Source: Rhodoplanes serenus
GTDB lineage: Bacteria > Pseudomonadota > Alphaproteobacteria > Rhizobiales > Xanthobacteraceae
Reading direction: 5' to 3'
NCBI GenBank assembly: GCA_009720755.1
Contig: WNKV01000008.1
Location: forward strand, 62,001-126,000
Length of the DNA: 64,000 bases
The notes beneath the pieces are model-generated. The model searched no databases and had not been told where the DNA came from. It was given only the letters and a program-made list of their open reading frames with translations. A program made the translations under genes and the position numbers. This document shows positions 16,339 through 25,002 of this stretch, in pieces (position 1 is the stretch's first letter; each line of letters starts with the position of its first letter).

Positions 16339-17964
16339 ATGCCGATCGTTCATTCGGAAGCCACACGCGCGGACGCCACACGCGCGGCAGGAGACGACGG
16401 CGCCCGCCGCATCCTCTGCGTCTGCCCGCGCTACACCTCGTCGTTCGGCATGTTCGAGCATGCCTATCCGCTGACCGACGGCGTCCGCGCCCTGATGCCG
16501 CCGCAGGGCCTCCTGGTGATCGCCGCGGCGCTGCCGCCCGGCTGGCAGGTCCGCTTCGTCGACGAGAACATCCGCCCCGCGACCCGCGAGGAGTTCGAAT
16601 GGGCCGAGGTGGTGTTCGTCACCGGCATGCACGCCCAGCGCCGGCAGATCGAGACCATCTGCCACCGCGCCCATCGGCTCGACCGCACCACGGTGCTGGG
16701 CGGCTCCTCGGTGTCGGCCTGCCCGGAGAACTATCCGGAGTTCGACTATCTGCATGTCGGCGAGCTCGGCGATGCGACGGACGAGCTGTTCGCCCGGCTC
16801 GCCCGCGACCCGACCCGTCCCGAGCGGCAGATCGTGCTGACCACCCGCGAGCGGCGCGAGCTGACCGACTTCCCGTTGCCCGCCTACGAGCTGGCCGAGC
16901 TGCGGCGCTATCTCACCGGCAGCATCCAGTACTCCTCGGGCTGCCCCTATAGCTGCGAGTTCTGCGACATCCCGGCCCTCTACGGCCGCAACCCGCGCCT
17001 CAAGACGCCCGCCCAGGTGACAGCCGAGCTCGACAAGCTGCTCGCCTGCGGCCTCACCGGGCCGGTCTACTTCGTCGACGACAACTTCATCGGCAACCGC
17101 CGGGCCGTGCGTGAGCTGCTGCCGGCGCTGATCGCCTGGCAGAAGGCGCGCCGTTATCCCTTCATCTTCTCGTGCGAGGCGACCCTCAACATCGCCAAGC
17201 GGCCGGAGATCCTGGCGCTGATGCGCGAGGCGATGTTCGAGACGGTGTTCTGCGGCATCGAGACTCCCGAGCCCGAGGCGCTCGAGGCGATGTCGAAGGA
17301 CCACAACATGATGGTGCCGCCGCTGGAGGCGGTCGCGACACTCAATCGCCACGGCCTCGAGGTGGTGTCCGGCATTATCCTCGGCCTCGACACCGACACG
17401 CCGGAGACTGGCCCGCGCCTCGTCGACTTCATCGAGCGGTCGCGCATCCCGATGCTGACCATCAACCTGCTCCAGGCGCTGCCACGCACGCCGCTGTGGG
17501 ACCGGCTGGAGAAGGCGGGGCGCCTGATCGACGACGACGAGCGCGAATCCAACGTCGACTTCGTCATGCCCTACGACGAGGTGCTCGCCATGTGGCGCGC
17601 CTGCATGGCGCAGGCCTTCGCACCGGCCGCCGTGCTGGCGCGCTACCGTCATCAGCTCGATCACACCTATCCGAACCGGCTGCGGGTGCCGTGGCGGCAG
17701 CGGCATGTGCCGTGGCGTGACGTCGTCCGCGGCCTGCGCATGCTGCGCGCCGTGCTGTGGGAGGTCGGCGTCAAGGCCGACTATCGCGGCGAGTTCTGGA
17801 AGGTCGCCCGTGCCTGCCTGCGGCGCGGCCAGATCGAGCACCTGATCCGGATCGGCGTCATGGCGCATCATCTGGTGATGTCGGCTCGCGATGCCGCCGA
17901 AGGGCGCCAGAAGGCGTCACACTACTCGGCCCGCCCGCAGGAGGTGCCGGTGCCGGCCGAGTAG
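16339..17964 (+). CDS. hpnP: B12-binding radical SAM protein, hopanoid C-2 methylase type
   Basis: The 541-residue protein has an N-terminal cobalamin-binding domain (about 24-150), a radical SAM core with CxxxCxxC at Cys202, Cys206 and Cys209 (GCPYSCEFCDIP), and a C-terminal DUF4070-type domain. It closely follows the HpnP pattern I know from Rhodopseudomonas: FEHAYPLTDGV, LHVGELGDATDEL, GSIQYSSGCPY, VYFVDDNFIGNR and DHNMMVP. HpnP methylates hopanoids at C-2 using SAM and methylcobalamin. Start is ATG 16339 with AGGA 8 nt upstream; a 15-bp repeat encodes ATRAD/ATRAA near residue 8. Paralogues of this family exist with other substrates, so the exact product needs a phylogeny. It is followed on the same strand by a terpene-cyclase-like gene. 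Confidence 0.78.
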   Translation: MPIVHSEATRADATRAAGDDGARRILCVCPRYTSSFGMFEHAYPLTDGVRALMPPQGLLVIAAALPPGWQVRFVDENIRPATREEFEWAEVVFVTGMHAQRRQIETICHRAHRLDRTTVLGGSSVSACPENYPEFDYLHVGELGDATDELFARLARDPTRPERQIVLTTRERRELTDFPLPAYELAELRRYLTGSIQYSSGCPYSCEFCDIPALYGRNPRLKTPAQVTAELDKLLACGLTGPVYFVDDNFIGNRRAVRELLPALIAWQKARRYPFIFSCEATLNIAKRPEILALMREAMFETVFCGIETPEPEALEAMSKDHNMMVPPLEAVATLNRHGLEVVSGIILGLDTDTPETGPRLVDFIERSRIPMLTINLLQALPRTPLWDRLEKAGRLIDDDERESNVDFVMPYDEVLAMWRACMAQAFAPAAVLARYRHQLDHTYPNRLRVPWRQRHVPWRDVVRGLRMLRAVLWEVGVKADYRGEFWKVARACLRRGQIEHLIRIGVMAHHLVMSARDAAEGRQKASHYSARPQEVPVPAE

Positions 17965-18053
17965 ACGGTTTACCTCGCGACGGTCCCGGCCCGACACGTG
18001 CGGGTGCGCCCGCGCCTTCATTCACATGACGACCCGCAAGTCCGACGCGCGTG

Positions 18054-18074
18054 GATGGCCGGGTCGAGCCCGGC
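18054..18074. repeat. Palindromic intergenic repeat, family A
   Basis: The core GATGGCCGGGTCGAGCCCGG matches the repeats at 3731-3758 and 36249-36275. It overlaps the ATG at 18055 that would otherwise be taken as the start of the next gene, which argues for a start further in. Confidence 0.65.
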
Positions 18075-18117
18075 AGGACGAGCGACCGTCGATGCCGCGT
18101 TGTTCAGGATACTGCCT

Positions 18118-19860
18118 TTGCCTGCCATCGATCTGATCAAGGCCGCCGCCGCGGCACTCACCGCCAAGAAGACCGGCCCCACCCTCTACGACCTGTGCGA
18201 TCCGCTGCTGCGCGGGCGCGGCCCCGGCGACGCCCATCTGCGCACCTTCTACAAGACCGCGGTGGCCAACGTCGCGCTGCGCCCGCTCCTCGGCCGCGCC
18301 GGCCTGCCGGCGCTCGCCGATCCCGACCGCTTCGCCGCCCTGCAAGGTGCGATCCGCTCGGCCCGCGACGACGACCGTCCCGACTGGGCCGCCATCGGAC
18401 GCGAGGTCGCGCCGCTGATCGACGCCGTCCCGCAACAGCATCCGCGTCGGCCGCGGCTGGCCGCGGTCGCCCCGATGCCGTCGACCGCCGAGATCGATCG
18501 GGTGCTGCGCGGCTGTGCCAGCCACCTGCTCGGCGCCTTCGGCCGCAACAAGGGCTTCCTCCCGGCCTGGGCGGCCTTCAACCTGGTCGGCGATCCCGAC
18601 TTCCACGGCCGCGATCTGGTCACCGCGCTGACCGGCCTTCAGGCGCGCACCTACAAGAACGCCACGCTGGTGTTCAACCTGGCGCGCGCCTTCATCCTGC
18701 CCAACGCGCCGATCGCCGGCCTGCTGAACCCGCCATGGACCGGCTTCGCCGAGCCGATGTGGGAGCCGGTGCAGATCCGCCACCGTTCCGCCTATTACGA
18801 CGCCTTCTTCGCCGAGGCGCTGATGGACTATGTCGGCACCGGCCTCGCCGCCGGCGACGAGGCCGCCCAGGCCCGGAGCGCGGTCGCCGCCATGGTCGAC
18901 TTCTGCCTGCGGACCAGCCGCGAGACGGTGAAGCACCCGGTCGACGGCACGCCCTTCGACGTGGTCACCGCGCTGGTGCCGCCGCCCCACGCCCGCATGA
19001 GCGGGTTCTTCTGGCGGCTGAAGAGCGATCTCGGCTTCGGCACCTACGTGCCGGACTGCGACACGACCGCCTGCGCGCTGTCGGCCGCCACCCAGTTCGG
19101 CTCGCTCGACCCGATGCTGGACCAGCCATTCCTCGACTTCTACGCCGGCTACCAGGTGCGGCCCGGCAGCAACCGGCCGCCGCCCTCGGTCGACATCAAC
19201 ACGCCACTCGATTTCCAGGGCGGCATCGTCACCTGGATCGAGAGCGCCGGCGGCGACCGCCCGTTCGGCAACGACCTCGACCCCACCCTCAATCTCGACG
19301 TCCTGGAGGCGGCATTCCGCAATCACGCCCGCTGGGGCATCGTCGAGACCGAGCAGCGCCGCGACGTCGTCCGCGGCATCGTGGCGTTCCACGACCACCT
19401 GATCGGCTCCGGCCTGTTCGCCGATCCGCGCGCCCACATCTATTATCTGCCGGAGCTGTACGCGGCCTATTTCGGCCGCTGCCATGCGGCGTTCCGGGCG
19501 CTGCCGGCGGATGTGCGTGCCACCGTCGATCCCGACGACCGCTTCGCCCGCATGCGCGAGACCGTGCTGGCCTATGTGCTCGACGATCTCGCAGCCCACG
19601 AGATGAACCCGTTCGACGCCGCGCTGGCTCTCCTCGCCATGGCCAAGCTCGGCGCCGAGCCGGCGCGCTTCGCGCCGGCGCTCGACGTGCTGGTCAGGAG
19701 CTTCGGCGAGGGCGGCCGGCACGGCCCGTATCGCGCCTACGAGTGGAACAAGATGAAGACGCCGACCCGCATCCTGGTCGGCGGCCCGGAGGTGACCTCG
19801 GCGTTCGTGCTGTCGGCGCTCTGCCACGCCCGGACTAGCCTTCGCGGCGACCGGGCCTGA
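18118..19860 (+). CDS. Uncharacterised alpha-toroid protein with class II terpene-cyclase-like DCDTTA motif
   Basis: I do not recognise this as a named family. The 580-residue product is mostly helical, with a central segment LGFGTYVPDCDTTACALSAA in which DCDTTA is at residues 313-318. Class II terpene cyclases, including squalene-hopene cyclase, protonate their substrate with a DxDD(T)A motif, and a DxDTT variant is known in drimenyl-diphosphate synthases. The middle Asp, the proton donor, is kept here. I saw no canonical QW repeats. It lies 153 bp behind the hopanoid methylase gene on the same strand, which suggests a role in terpenoid or hopanoid metabolism. The start is uncertain: TTG 18118 has AGGA upstream; ATG 18055 lies inside an intergenic repeat. 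A non-enzymatic toroid protein remains possible. Confidence 0.65.
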   Translation: MPAIDLIKAAAAALTAKKTGPTLYDLCDPLLRGRGPGDAHLRTFYKTAVANVALRPLLGRAGLPALADPDRFAALQGAIRSARDDDRPDWAAIGREVAPLIDAVPQQHPRRPRLAAVAPMPSTAEIDRVLRGCASHLLGAFGRNKGFLPAWAAFNLVGDPDFHGRDLVTALTGLQARTYKNATLVFNLARAFILPNAPIAGLLNPPWTGFAEPMWEPVQIRHRSAYYDAFFAEALMDYVGTGLAAGDEAAQARSAVAAMVDFCLRTSRETVKHPVDGTPFDVVTALVPPPHARMSGFFWRLKSDLGFGTYVPDCDTTACALSAATQFGSLDPMLDQPFLDFYAGYQVRPGSNRPPPSVDINTPLDFQGGIVTWIESAGGDRPFGNDLDPTLNLDVLEAAFRNHARWGIVETEQRRDVVRGIVAFHDHLIGSGLFADPRAHIYYLPELYAAYFGRCHAAFRALPADVRATVDPDDRFARMRETVLAYVLDDLAAHEMNPFDAALALLAMAKLGAEPARFAPALDVLVRSFGEGGRHGPYRAYEWNKMKTPTRILVGGPEVTSAFVLSALCHARTSLRGDRA

Positions 19861-20069
19861 GAGCCCCGGTCCGGGCCACCCGGCCGTCGTGGCCCTGCCG
19901 TCGCGGGACGGCCGCATTCGCTCGCCAAATTGTGCACGCCGGCCGTCTCGCATGGAAACGGCCGGGCTGAAAGTGATACAGATCACATCCAGTCGATCGA
20001 TCCCCATTCTATTTGAATCCGTCGTTTCTCCGAGTTCGATGCGCCGTCCCGGCGCAGGAGGCACCGGAC

Positions 20070-22208
20070 ATGGTCCCGAGGAAGATCGCGGCCCTGGCGG
20101 CGGCGGCGGTGCTGATCGTGATCGCGCTCGCCGCCATCCATGGCATCCCGGCCGCCGGGCTGATCGACAGGTTCAGCCGTGACGCCCTCGCCCGCCACGA
20201 CCTCGCGCTCGACGTCGCCGGCGACGCCCGCCTGACCCTGTGGCCGTCCACCGGGGTGACCCTCGCGGACGTGCGCCTGCGCGACACCGTCGGCTCCGAC
20301 GAGATCGCCCGCATCGATCGCGTCCAGGCGGCCATCGGGCTCGGCGACCTGTGGGGCGGCCGGCTGCGCATCGCCGAGCTGACGCTGACCCGGCCGGTCC
20401 TGCGCACCGATCCGCTGTTCGCCCGGGCGGCACGCGCCGCCGCCCAGCGCAAGACCCGCGGCCCCGGCGGCGCCAACGAGAGCCTGCTGCCGGAGGATGC
20501 GCCGGTCTCGGTCGGCACGCTGGTGATCGACAATGGCGCCGTGGTGGTGCGCGACGGCGGCGAGACCGCCGAGATCCGCATCGACCAGCTCCGGGCCGCC
20601 TCGCTGCCGGCCGCCAGCGGCCGCTCCAACCTGCATCTCGACGCCCGTCTCGGCACCGCGACGGTGCGCCTCACCGCCGCCGCCGACGCCCCCTCCCGCC
20701 TCGCCGAGGGCCGTGCCGTCCCGATCGAGGCGACCATCGAGGCGCCGCGCCTGTTCCGCACCCCGGCGACGCTCAGCGCCAGCCTGACCAGCGCCGGCCC
20801 GGTGCTCAAGCTCGACAGCCTCAACGGCCTCGTCGACCAGGGCCGGCTGCGTGGTGCCGTGTCGGTGTCGTTCGCCGGGGCGAAGCCGTTCGTCGACGGC
20901 AGCCTCGAATCCGAGCGCCTCGACCTCACCGGCCTCGTCGACGCCGTCGCCGGCCCTGCCGCGACGCCCGCGGCGGGGCCCCGCGGAACGCCGGCCGCCC
21001 CCGCGACCTCACCATGGAGCGACACGCCGCTGAACCTGTTCGGGCTGCGGCTCGTCGACGCCAATCTCACGCTGTCGGCCCGCGAGCTGGCGATCGACAA
21101 GGTGAAGATCGCGCCCGCCACCGTGGAGGCGACGCTGCTCGACGGCAGCCTGACCGCCAAGCTCTCGCCCTCCGGCCTCTATGGCGGCCAGGCGAGTGGC
21201 GAGGTGACGCTGGACCGCAGCCGCGACGAGCCCACCCTCGGGCTGCGCACCAGCTTCGCCCAGGTGGCCGCCCTGCCGCTGCTGCGCGACGCCGCCGCCT
21301 TCGAGTATGTCGAGGGCCGCGCCCGCGGCAGCCTGGACGTGCGCGGACAGGGCATGAGCCCGCGCCGCATCGTCGCCAGCCTGACGGGCCGCGGCGATCT
21401 CATGCTGGAAGATGGCGCCATCCGCGGCATCGACATGCCCGCCATGGTCCGCTCGGTGCTCGACGCCATCCTGTCGGGCTGGCAGGACAAGGGCTCCGGC
21501 CAGACCCGCTTCTCCACCTTCAAGGCGAGCTTCACGGTGGACGGCGGCGTCGCCCGCACCACCGACGTCGCCTTCGCGGGCCCCTACATGGTGATGAGCG
21601 CCGCCGGCAACGTCGACCTGCGCGACCGCACCCTCGACCTGCGCGCCGACCCGCGCCTCGTCTCGGCGCCGGAGACGCCCGGCCAGCGCCCCGGCGTCTG
21701 GGGCATCGGCGTGCCGGTGGCGATCCAGGGGCCGTGGTCGGCGCCGCGCATCTATGCCGATACCCCGAACGTCCTCGCCAACCCGGACGGCGCCCTCAAG
21801 GCGTTGCGCGACGCGATCGGCGGCGGCGGCCAGCTCGGCAAGGTGATCGAGGGGCTGAAGGGCCTGGCGCCCGCCCAAGGCGGCGAGCCGCCGCGCGAGC
21901 CCAGTGCCCTCGCAGACGACATCCTGCGCGCCCTCAAGGGCGAGGCCCCGGTCCCCACGGCCCGCGACGCGCCGGCGGGGCGCGACACCATCACACCGCC
22001 CGCTCGGCCGGCGGTGCCGCCTCCGGCCGCCGCGGCGGCACCGCCGCGCGAGAGCACGGCCCCGCGTCCCGCGCCGAGCCCGGCCCCGACCCCGGCCCCG
22101 TCTGGCCCGGTCACCCGCGAGACCCGCCCGAAGCCGCCGCCGGAGCCGACCGTGCGCGAGCTGGAGCAGGGCGCCCGCGAGTTTCTCCGCGACCTCCTCG
22201 GCCGATAG
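20070..22208 (+). CDS. AsmA family protein
   Basis: The 712-residue protein has an N-terminal membrane anchor (about 6-28) and a long periplasmic part of AsmA type. It shows DLALDVAGDARLTLWPSTGVTLADVRL near the N terminus and, from about 430, the AsmA C-terminal region (EYVEGRARGSLDVRGQGMSPRRI; FSTFKASFTVDGGVARTTDVAF; ADPRL). AsmA-like proteins span the periplasm and are linked to phospholipid transport and outer membrane homeostasis. The last 100 residues are Pro/Ala-rich. Start ATG 20070 has CAGGAGG 7 nt upstream; the longer ORF begins in non-family sequence. A second AsmA gene lies at 30441-32501, so the window holds two paralogues. Confidence 0.88.
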   Translation: MVPRKIAALAAAAVLIVIALAAIHGIPAAGLIDRFSRDALARHDLALDVAGDARLTLWPSTGVTLADVRLRDTVGSDEIARIDRVQAAIGLGDLWGGRLRIAELTLTRPVLRTDPLFARAARAAAQRKTRGPGGANESLLPEDAPVSVGTLVIDNGAVVVRDGGETAEIRIDQLRAASLPAASGRSNLHLDARLGTATVRLTAAADAPSRLAEGRAVPIEATIEAPRLFRTPATLSASLTSAGPVLKLDSLNGLVDQGRLRGAVSVSFAGAKPFVDGSLESERLDLTGLVDAVAGPAATPAAGPRGTPAAPATSPWSDTPLNLFGLRLVDANLTLSARELAIDKVKIAPATVEATLLDGSLTAKLSPSGLYGGQASGEVTLDRSRDEPTLGLRTSFAQVAALPLLRDAAAFEYVEGRARGSLDVRGQGMSPRRIVASLTGRGDLMLEDGAIRGIDMPAMVRSVLDAILSGWQDKGSGQTRFSTFKASFTVDGGVARTTDVAFAGPYMVMSAAGNVDLRDRTLDLRADPRLVSAPETPGQRPGVWGIGVPVAIQGPWSAPRIYADTPNVLANPDGALKALRDAIGGGGQLGKVIEGLKGLAPAQGGEPPREPSALADDILRALKGEAPVPTARDAPAGRDTITPPARPAVPPPAAAAAPPRESTAPRPAPSPAPTPAPSGPVTRETRPKPPPEPTVRELEQGAREFLRDLLGR

Positions 22209-22368
22209 GCCGCGAGACGGCGGCACGAGACGGCAGACGGTGCCGCGGTATGGCCGGCTGCGTGGAGCCATCGGCCCATCGCCGAGCCCCTTGAACTCGG
22301 CCCGCCCGGCATGGGAGGGGAGGAGGCGATCGTCGTCCCTCCCCCGTCAGCAAGCTTGGGTCCACGCC

Positions 22369-23880
22369 ATGTCCGGAAGCCTGTTCGCCCTCGTCCGCAG
22401 CCGTATTCCCTCGGTCGGCAAGACCCTGATCGAGACGCCGGCCGGCGAGACCCTGACCTATGCGGACATGCTGGCCCGCACCGGGCGGCTCGCCAACGCG
22501 CTGGTGAAGCGCGGCGTCGCCCCCGGCGACCGGGTCGCCGTGCAGGTCGAGAAGTCGCCCGACAACCTGATGCTGTTCCTGGCGGTGGCGCGCGCCGGCG
22601 CCGTCTACCTCCCGCTCAACACCGCCTACACGACCCACGAGGTGGACTACTTCGTCGGCGATGCCGAGCCGCGCCTGGTGGTCTGCGACCCGGCCCGGCG
22701 CGACGCGCTCGCCGCGGTCGCCGAGGCCCACGGCGCCACCCTCGACACCCTGGCGGCCGATGGCAGCGGCTCGCTGACCGAGCTGGCCGCGGCGCTGCCC
22801 GAGGCGTTCGACGATGTCGGCCGCACCGACGACGACCTCGCCTGCATCCTCTACACGTCGGGCACCACCGGGCGCTCCAAGGGCGCCATGCTGACCCACC
22901 GCAATCTCGCCTCCAACGCCGACACGCTGGTCGACTACTGGCGCTTCGGCGAGACCGACGTGCTCTTGCACGCGCTGCCGCTCTACCACACCCACGGCCT
23001 GTTCACCGCCGCGCTGGTGGTGATGCTGGCCGGCGGCTCCATGCTGTTCCTGCCGAAGTTCGACGCCGACCAGGTGATCGCGCTGCTGCCGCGCGCCACC
23101 ACCATGATGGGGGTGCCGACCTTCTACACGCGGCTGCTCCAGCATCCCGGCCTCACCCGCGAGGCGACCGCCCACATGCGGCTGTTCACGGCGGGCTCAG
23201 CGCCGCTGCTGGCCGAGACGCACGACGCCTTCAAGGCGAAGACCGGCCACGCCATCCTCGAACGCTACGGCATGACCGAGACCGGCATGAACACCTCGAA
23301 CCCCTATGACGGCGACCGCCTCGCCGGCACGGTGGGCTTTCCGCTGCCGGGCGTCACGGTGCGGGTCGCCGATCCGGCGAGCGGCGAGCTGCTCGGCCCC
23401 GACGAGATCGGCGTCCTCGAGGTGAAGGGGCCGAACGTGTTCGCCGGCTACTGGCGGATGCCGGAGAAGACCAAGGAGGAGTTCCGCGCCGACGGCTTCT
23501 TCATCACCGGCGACGTCGGCAAGATCGACGCCCGCGGCTACGTCCACATCGTCGGCCGCGCCAAGGACCTGATCATCTCGGGCGGCTTCAACGTCTACCC
23601 GAAGGAGGTGGAGAGCGAGATCGACACGCTGCCGGGCGTCGTCGAGTCGGCCGTCATCGGCTGCCCGCATCCCGACTTCGGCGAGGGCGTCACCGCCGTG
23701 GTGGTGCGCCAGGCGGGCGCCACCGTGAGCGAGGCCGACATCATGGCGGCGCTCGACGGCCGCCTCGCCAAGTTCAAGCTGCCCAAGCGCGTGCTGTTCG
23801 TGACCGAGCTGCCGCGCAACACCATGGGCAAGGTGCAGAAGAACGTGCTGCGCGAGCAGAACAAGGCGCTGTACGCCTGA
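22369..23880 (+). CDS. matB: Malonyl-CoA synthetase (AMP-forming ligase)
   Basis: The 503-residue enzyme belongs to the acyl-adenylate superfamily and most resembles MatB, which makes malonyl-CoA from malonate, ATP and CoA. The P-loop is YTSGTTGRSKG (162-172), followed by MLTHRNLASNADTLVDYWRF, LPLYHTHGLF, MMGVPTFYTRLL, the YGMTETGMNTSNPY adenine-binding motif, and the C-terminal GGFNVYPKEVE and Lys in PRNTMGKVQK. HTHGLF and MGVPTFYTRLL are typical of the malonyl/methylmalonyl clade. Length is normal. No malonate decarboxylase or transporter gene is adjacent, so it may feed fatty-acid or polyketide synthesis. A 15-bp duplication covers its stop codon. It is convergent with the beta-lactamase gene. 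Confidence 0.88.
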   Translation: MSGSLFALVRSRIPSVGKTLIETPAGETLTYADMLARTGRLANALVKRGVAPGDRVAVQVEKSPDNLMLFLAVARAGAVYLPLNTAYTTHEVDYFVGDAEPRLVVCDPARRDALAAVAEAHGATLDTLAADGSGSLTELAAALPEAFDDVGRTDDDLACILYTSGTTGRSKGAMLTHRNLASNADTLVDYWRFGETDVLLHALPLYHTHGLFTAALVVMLAGGSMLFLPKFDADQVIALLPRATTMMGVPTFYTRLLQHPGLTREATAHMRLFTAGSAPLLAETHDAFKAKTGHAILERYGMTETGMNTSNPYDGDRLAGTVGFPLPGVTVRVADPASGELLGPDEIGVLEVKGPNVFAGYWRMPEKTKEEFRADGFFITGDVGKIDARGYVHIVGRAKDLIISGGFNVYPKEVESEIDTLPGVVESAVIGCPHPDFGEGVTAVVVRQAGATVSEADIMAALDGRLAKFKLPKRVLFVTELPRNTMGKVQKNVLREQNKALYA

Positions 23881-23895
23881 ACGCTGTACGCCTGA
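23868..23895. repeat. 15-bp duplication spanning the matB stop codon
   Basis: GCTGTACGCCTGA occurs at 23868-23880, where it ends matB, and again at 23883-23895, exactly 15 bp later. The second copy lies outside the coding region. This shows that 15-bp duplications in this genome are not confined to reading frames. Confidence 0.8.
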
Positions 23896-23896
23896 G

Positions 23897-23919
23897 CGGC
23901 GCGCCCGGGCGGCGCGCCG
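23897..23919. terminator. GC-rich hairpin between convergent matB and bla
   Basis: Arms CGGCGCGCC (23897-23905) and GGCGCGCCG (23911-23919) pair over 9 bp around a 5-nt loop. It lies in the 71-bp gap between two convergent genes and could end both transcripts. There is no T tract. Confidence 0.5.
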
Positions 23920-23951
23920 TATCGGCGCGCTCAGGCGCCGCATCGAGGCGG

Positions 23952-24839
23952 TCAGGTGCCGAGCGCCGCGACCACCGCGCGGGCGACCGCCGCATGGGCG
24001 CCGTTGCGGACGGCCGGCGCCGCCTCGGTCTCGGTGAGATAGACGGCGACCACCACGGGCGGCCGGCCGGGCGGCCAGATCACGCCGACATCGTTGGCGG
24101 TGCCGCGATCGCCGGTGCCGGTCTTGTCGCCGACGCGCCAGCCCGCCGGCACGCCGGCCCGCAGCCGCGCGTCGCCGGTGCGGTTGCCGACCATCCAGGC
24201 GACCAGTTTTTCACGCGACCCCGCCGCCAGGGCATCGCCGAGCGCCAGCCGGCGGACGGTCTCCAGCATGGCGGCCGGCGACGTGGTGTCGCGCGGATCA
24301 CCAGGCGCCGACTCGTTGAGGAACGGCTCGATGCGGTCGAGCCGCGTCACCGGATCGCCGAGCGAGCGGGCGAAGTCGGTGAGGCCGGCCGGCCCGCCGA
24401 TGGCCTCGAGCAGCAGGTTGCCGGCGGTGTTGTCGCTCAGCACCATGGCGGCCTCGCACAGCGCCTCGAGCGTCATCTCCTCGCCGGCATGCCGCTCGGT
24501 GACCGGCGAGTAGGTGACGAGCCCGTCGCGCGGGATCGCCACCCGACGGTCGAGCCGCTCCCGCCCGGCATCGACCCGCGCCAGCACGGCAGCGGCGGCG
24601 ACGAGCTTGAAGGTCGAGCACAGCGGAAACCGCTCGTCCTCGCGATGGCCGGCCCGCAGGCCCGCGCCGGTGTCGCGCACCGCGACGCCGAGGCGGCCGC
24701 CGCTCTCCCGCTCGATGCGGGCGAAGGCGGCCGCGAGGGTCTCGGCCGACGGCGGGGCGGCGCGCAGCACGGCGGGTGCGGAAACAGCCGCAGCGGCGGC
24801 GAGGCCGGCGGACACGGCGAAGCGACGGCGGGTGATCAT
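23952..24839 (-). CDS. bla: Class A beta-lactamase
   Basis: The 295-residue precursor carries all class A motifs: S75-T-F-K78 (nucleophile and general base), S135-D-N137, E171-P-F-L-N175 (omega loop) and K239-T-G241. It hydrolyses beta-lactam antibiotics in the periplasm. The signal peptide MITRRRFAVSAGLAAAAAVS has a twin-arginine-like RRRF motif, so Tat export is likely. Start ATG 24839 has GGGAGCCCC upstream; the longer ORF lacks family sequence. The divergent neighbour encodes an AmpR-type LysR regulator, so expression is probably inducible by cell-wall fragments. The spectrum of substrates cannot be told. It appears chromosomal, with no mobile element nearby. Confidence 0.94.
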   Translation of the reverse strand: MITRRRFAVSAGLAAAAAVSAPAVLRAAPPSAETLAAAFARIERESGGRLGVAVRDTGAGLRAGHREDERFPLCSTFKLVAAAAVLARVDAGRERLDRRVAIPRDGLVTYSPVTERHAGEEMTLEALCEAAMVLSDNTAGNLLLEAIGGPAGLTDFARSLGDPVTRLDRIEPFLNESAPGDPRDTTSPAAMLETVRRLALGDALAAGSREKLVAWMVGNRTGDARLRAGVPAGWRVGDKTGTGDRGTANDVGVIWPPGRPPVVVAVYLTETEAAPAVRNGAHAAVARAVVAALGT

Positions 24840-25002
24840 CGGGGGCTCCCTTGGAGTTGCGGAGACCAGAAAGCCGCGGCCCGTGGCCGTTGACAAAGGA
24901 TGGATTTTCGCGCGAGCCATGAGAAAATCTCGACCCTCTCCCCCCCCCGCACGTCCGCACCTCCGGGCGGGCAGGTCCCGTCTCCCCTGGCCCCGGCAGC
25001 CC
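24840..25002. promoter_or_regulatory. Divergent bla-ampR control region
   Basis: This 163-bp gap should hold both promoters and the AmpR operator. TTGACA at 24890-24895 is a good -35 for the ampR strand, although no clear -10 follows. GAGAAAATCTC at 24923-24933 is a short dyad that could be part of the operator. A run of C at 24944-24951 lies close to ampR. Confidence 0.45.

Noticed and set aside
18022-20064. Minus-strand open frame of 680 codons
   Set aside because: It is the complement of the terpene-cyclase-like gene, with low-complexity Arg/Gly/Ala content. The plus frame has a balanced helical composition.
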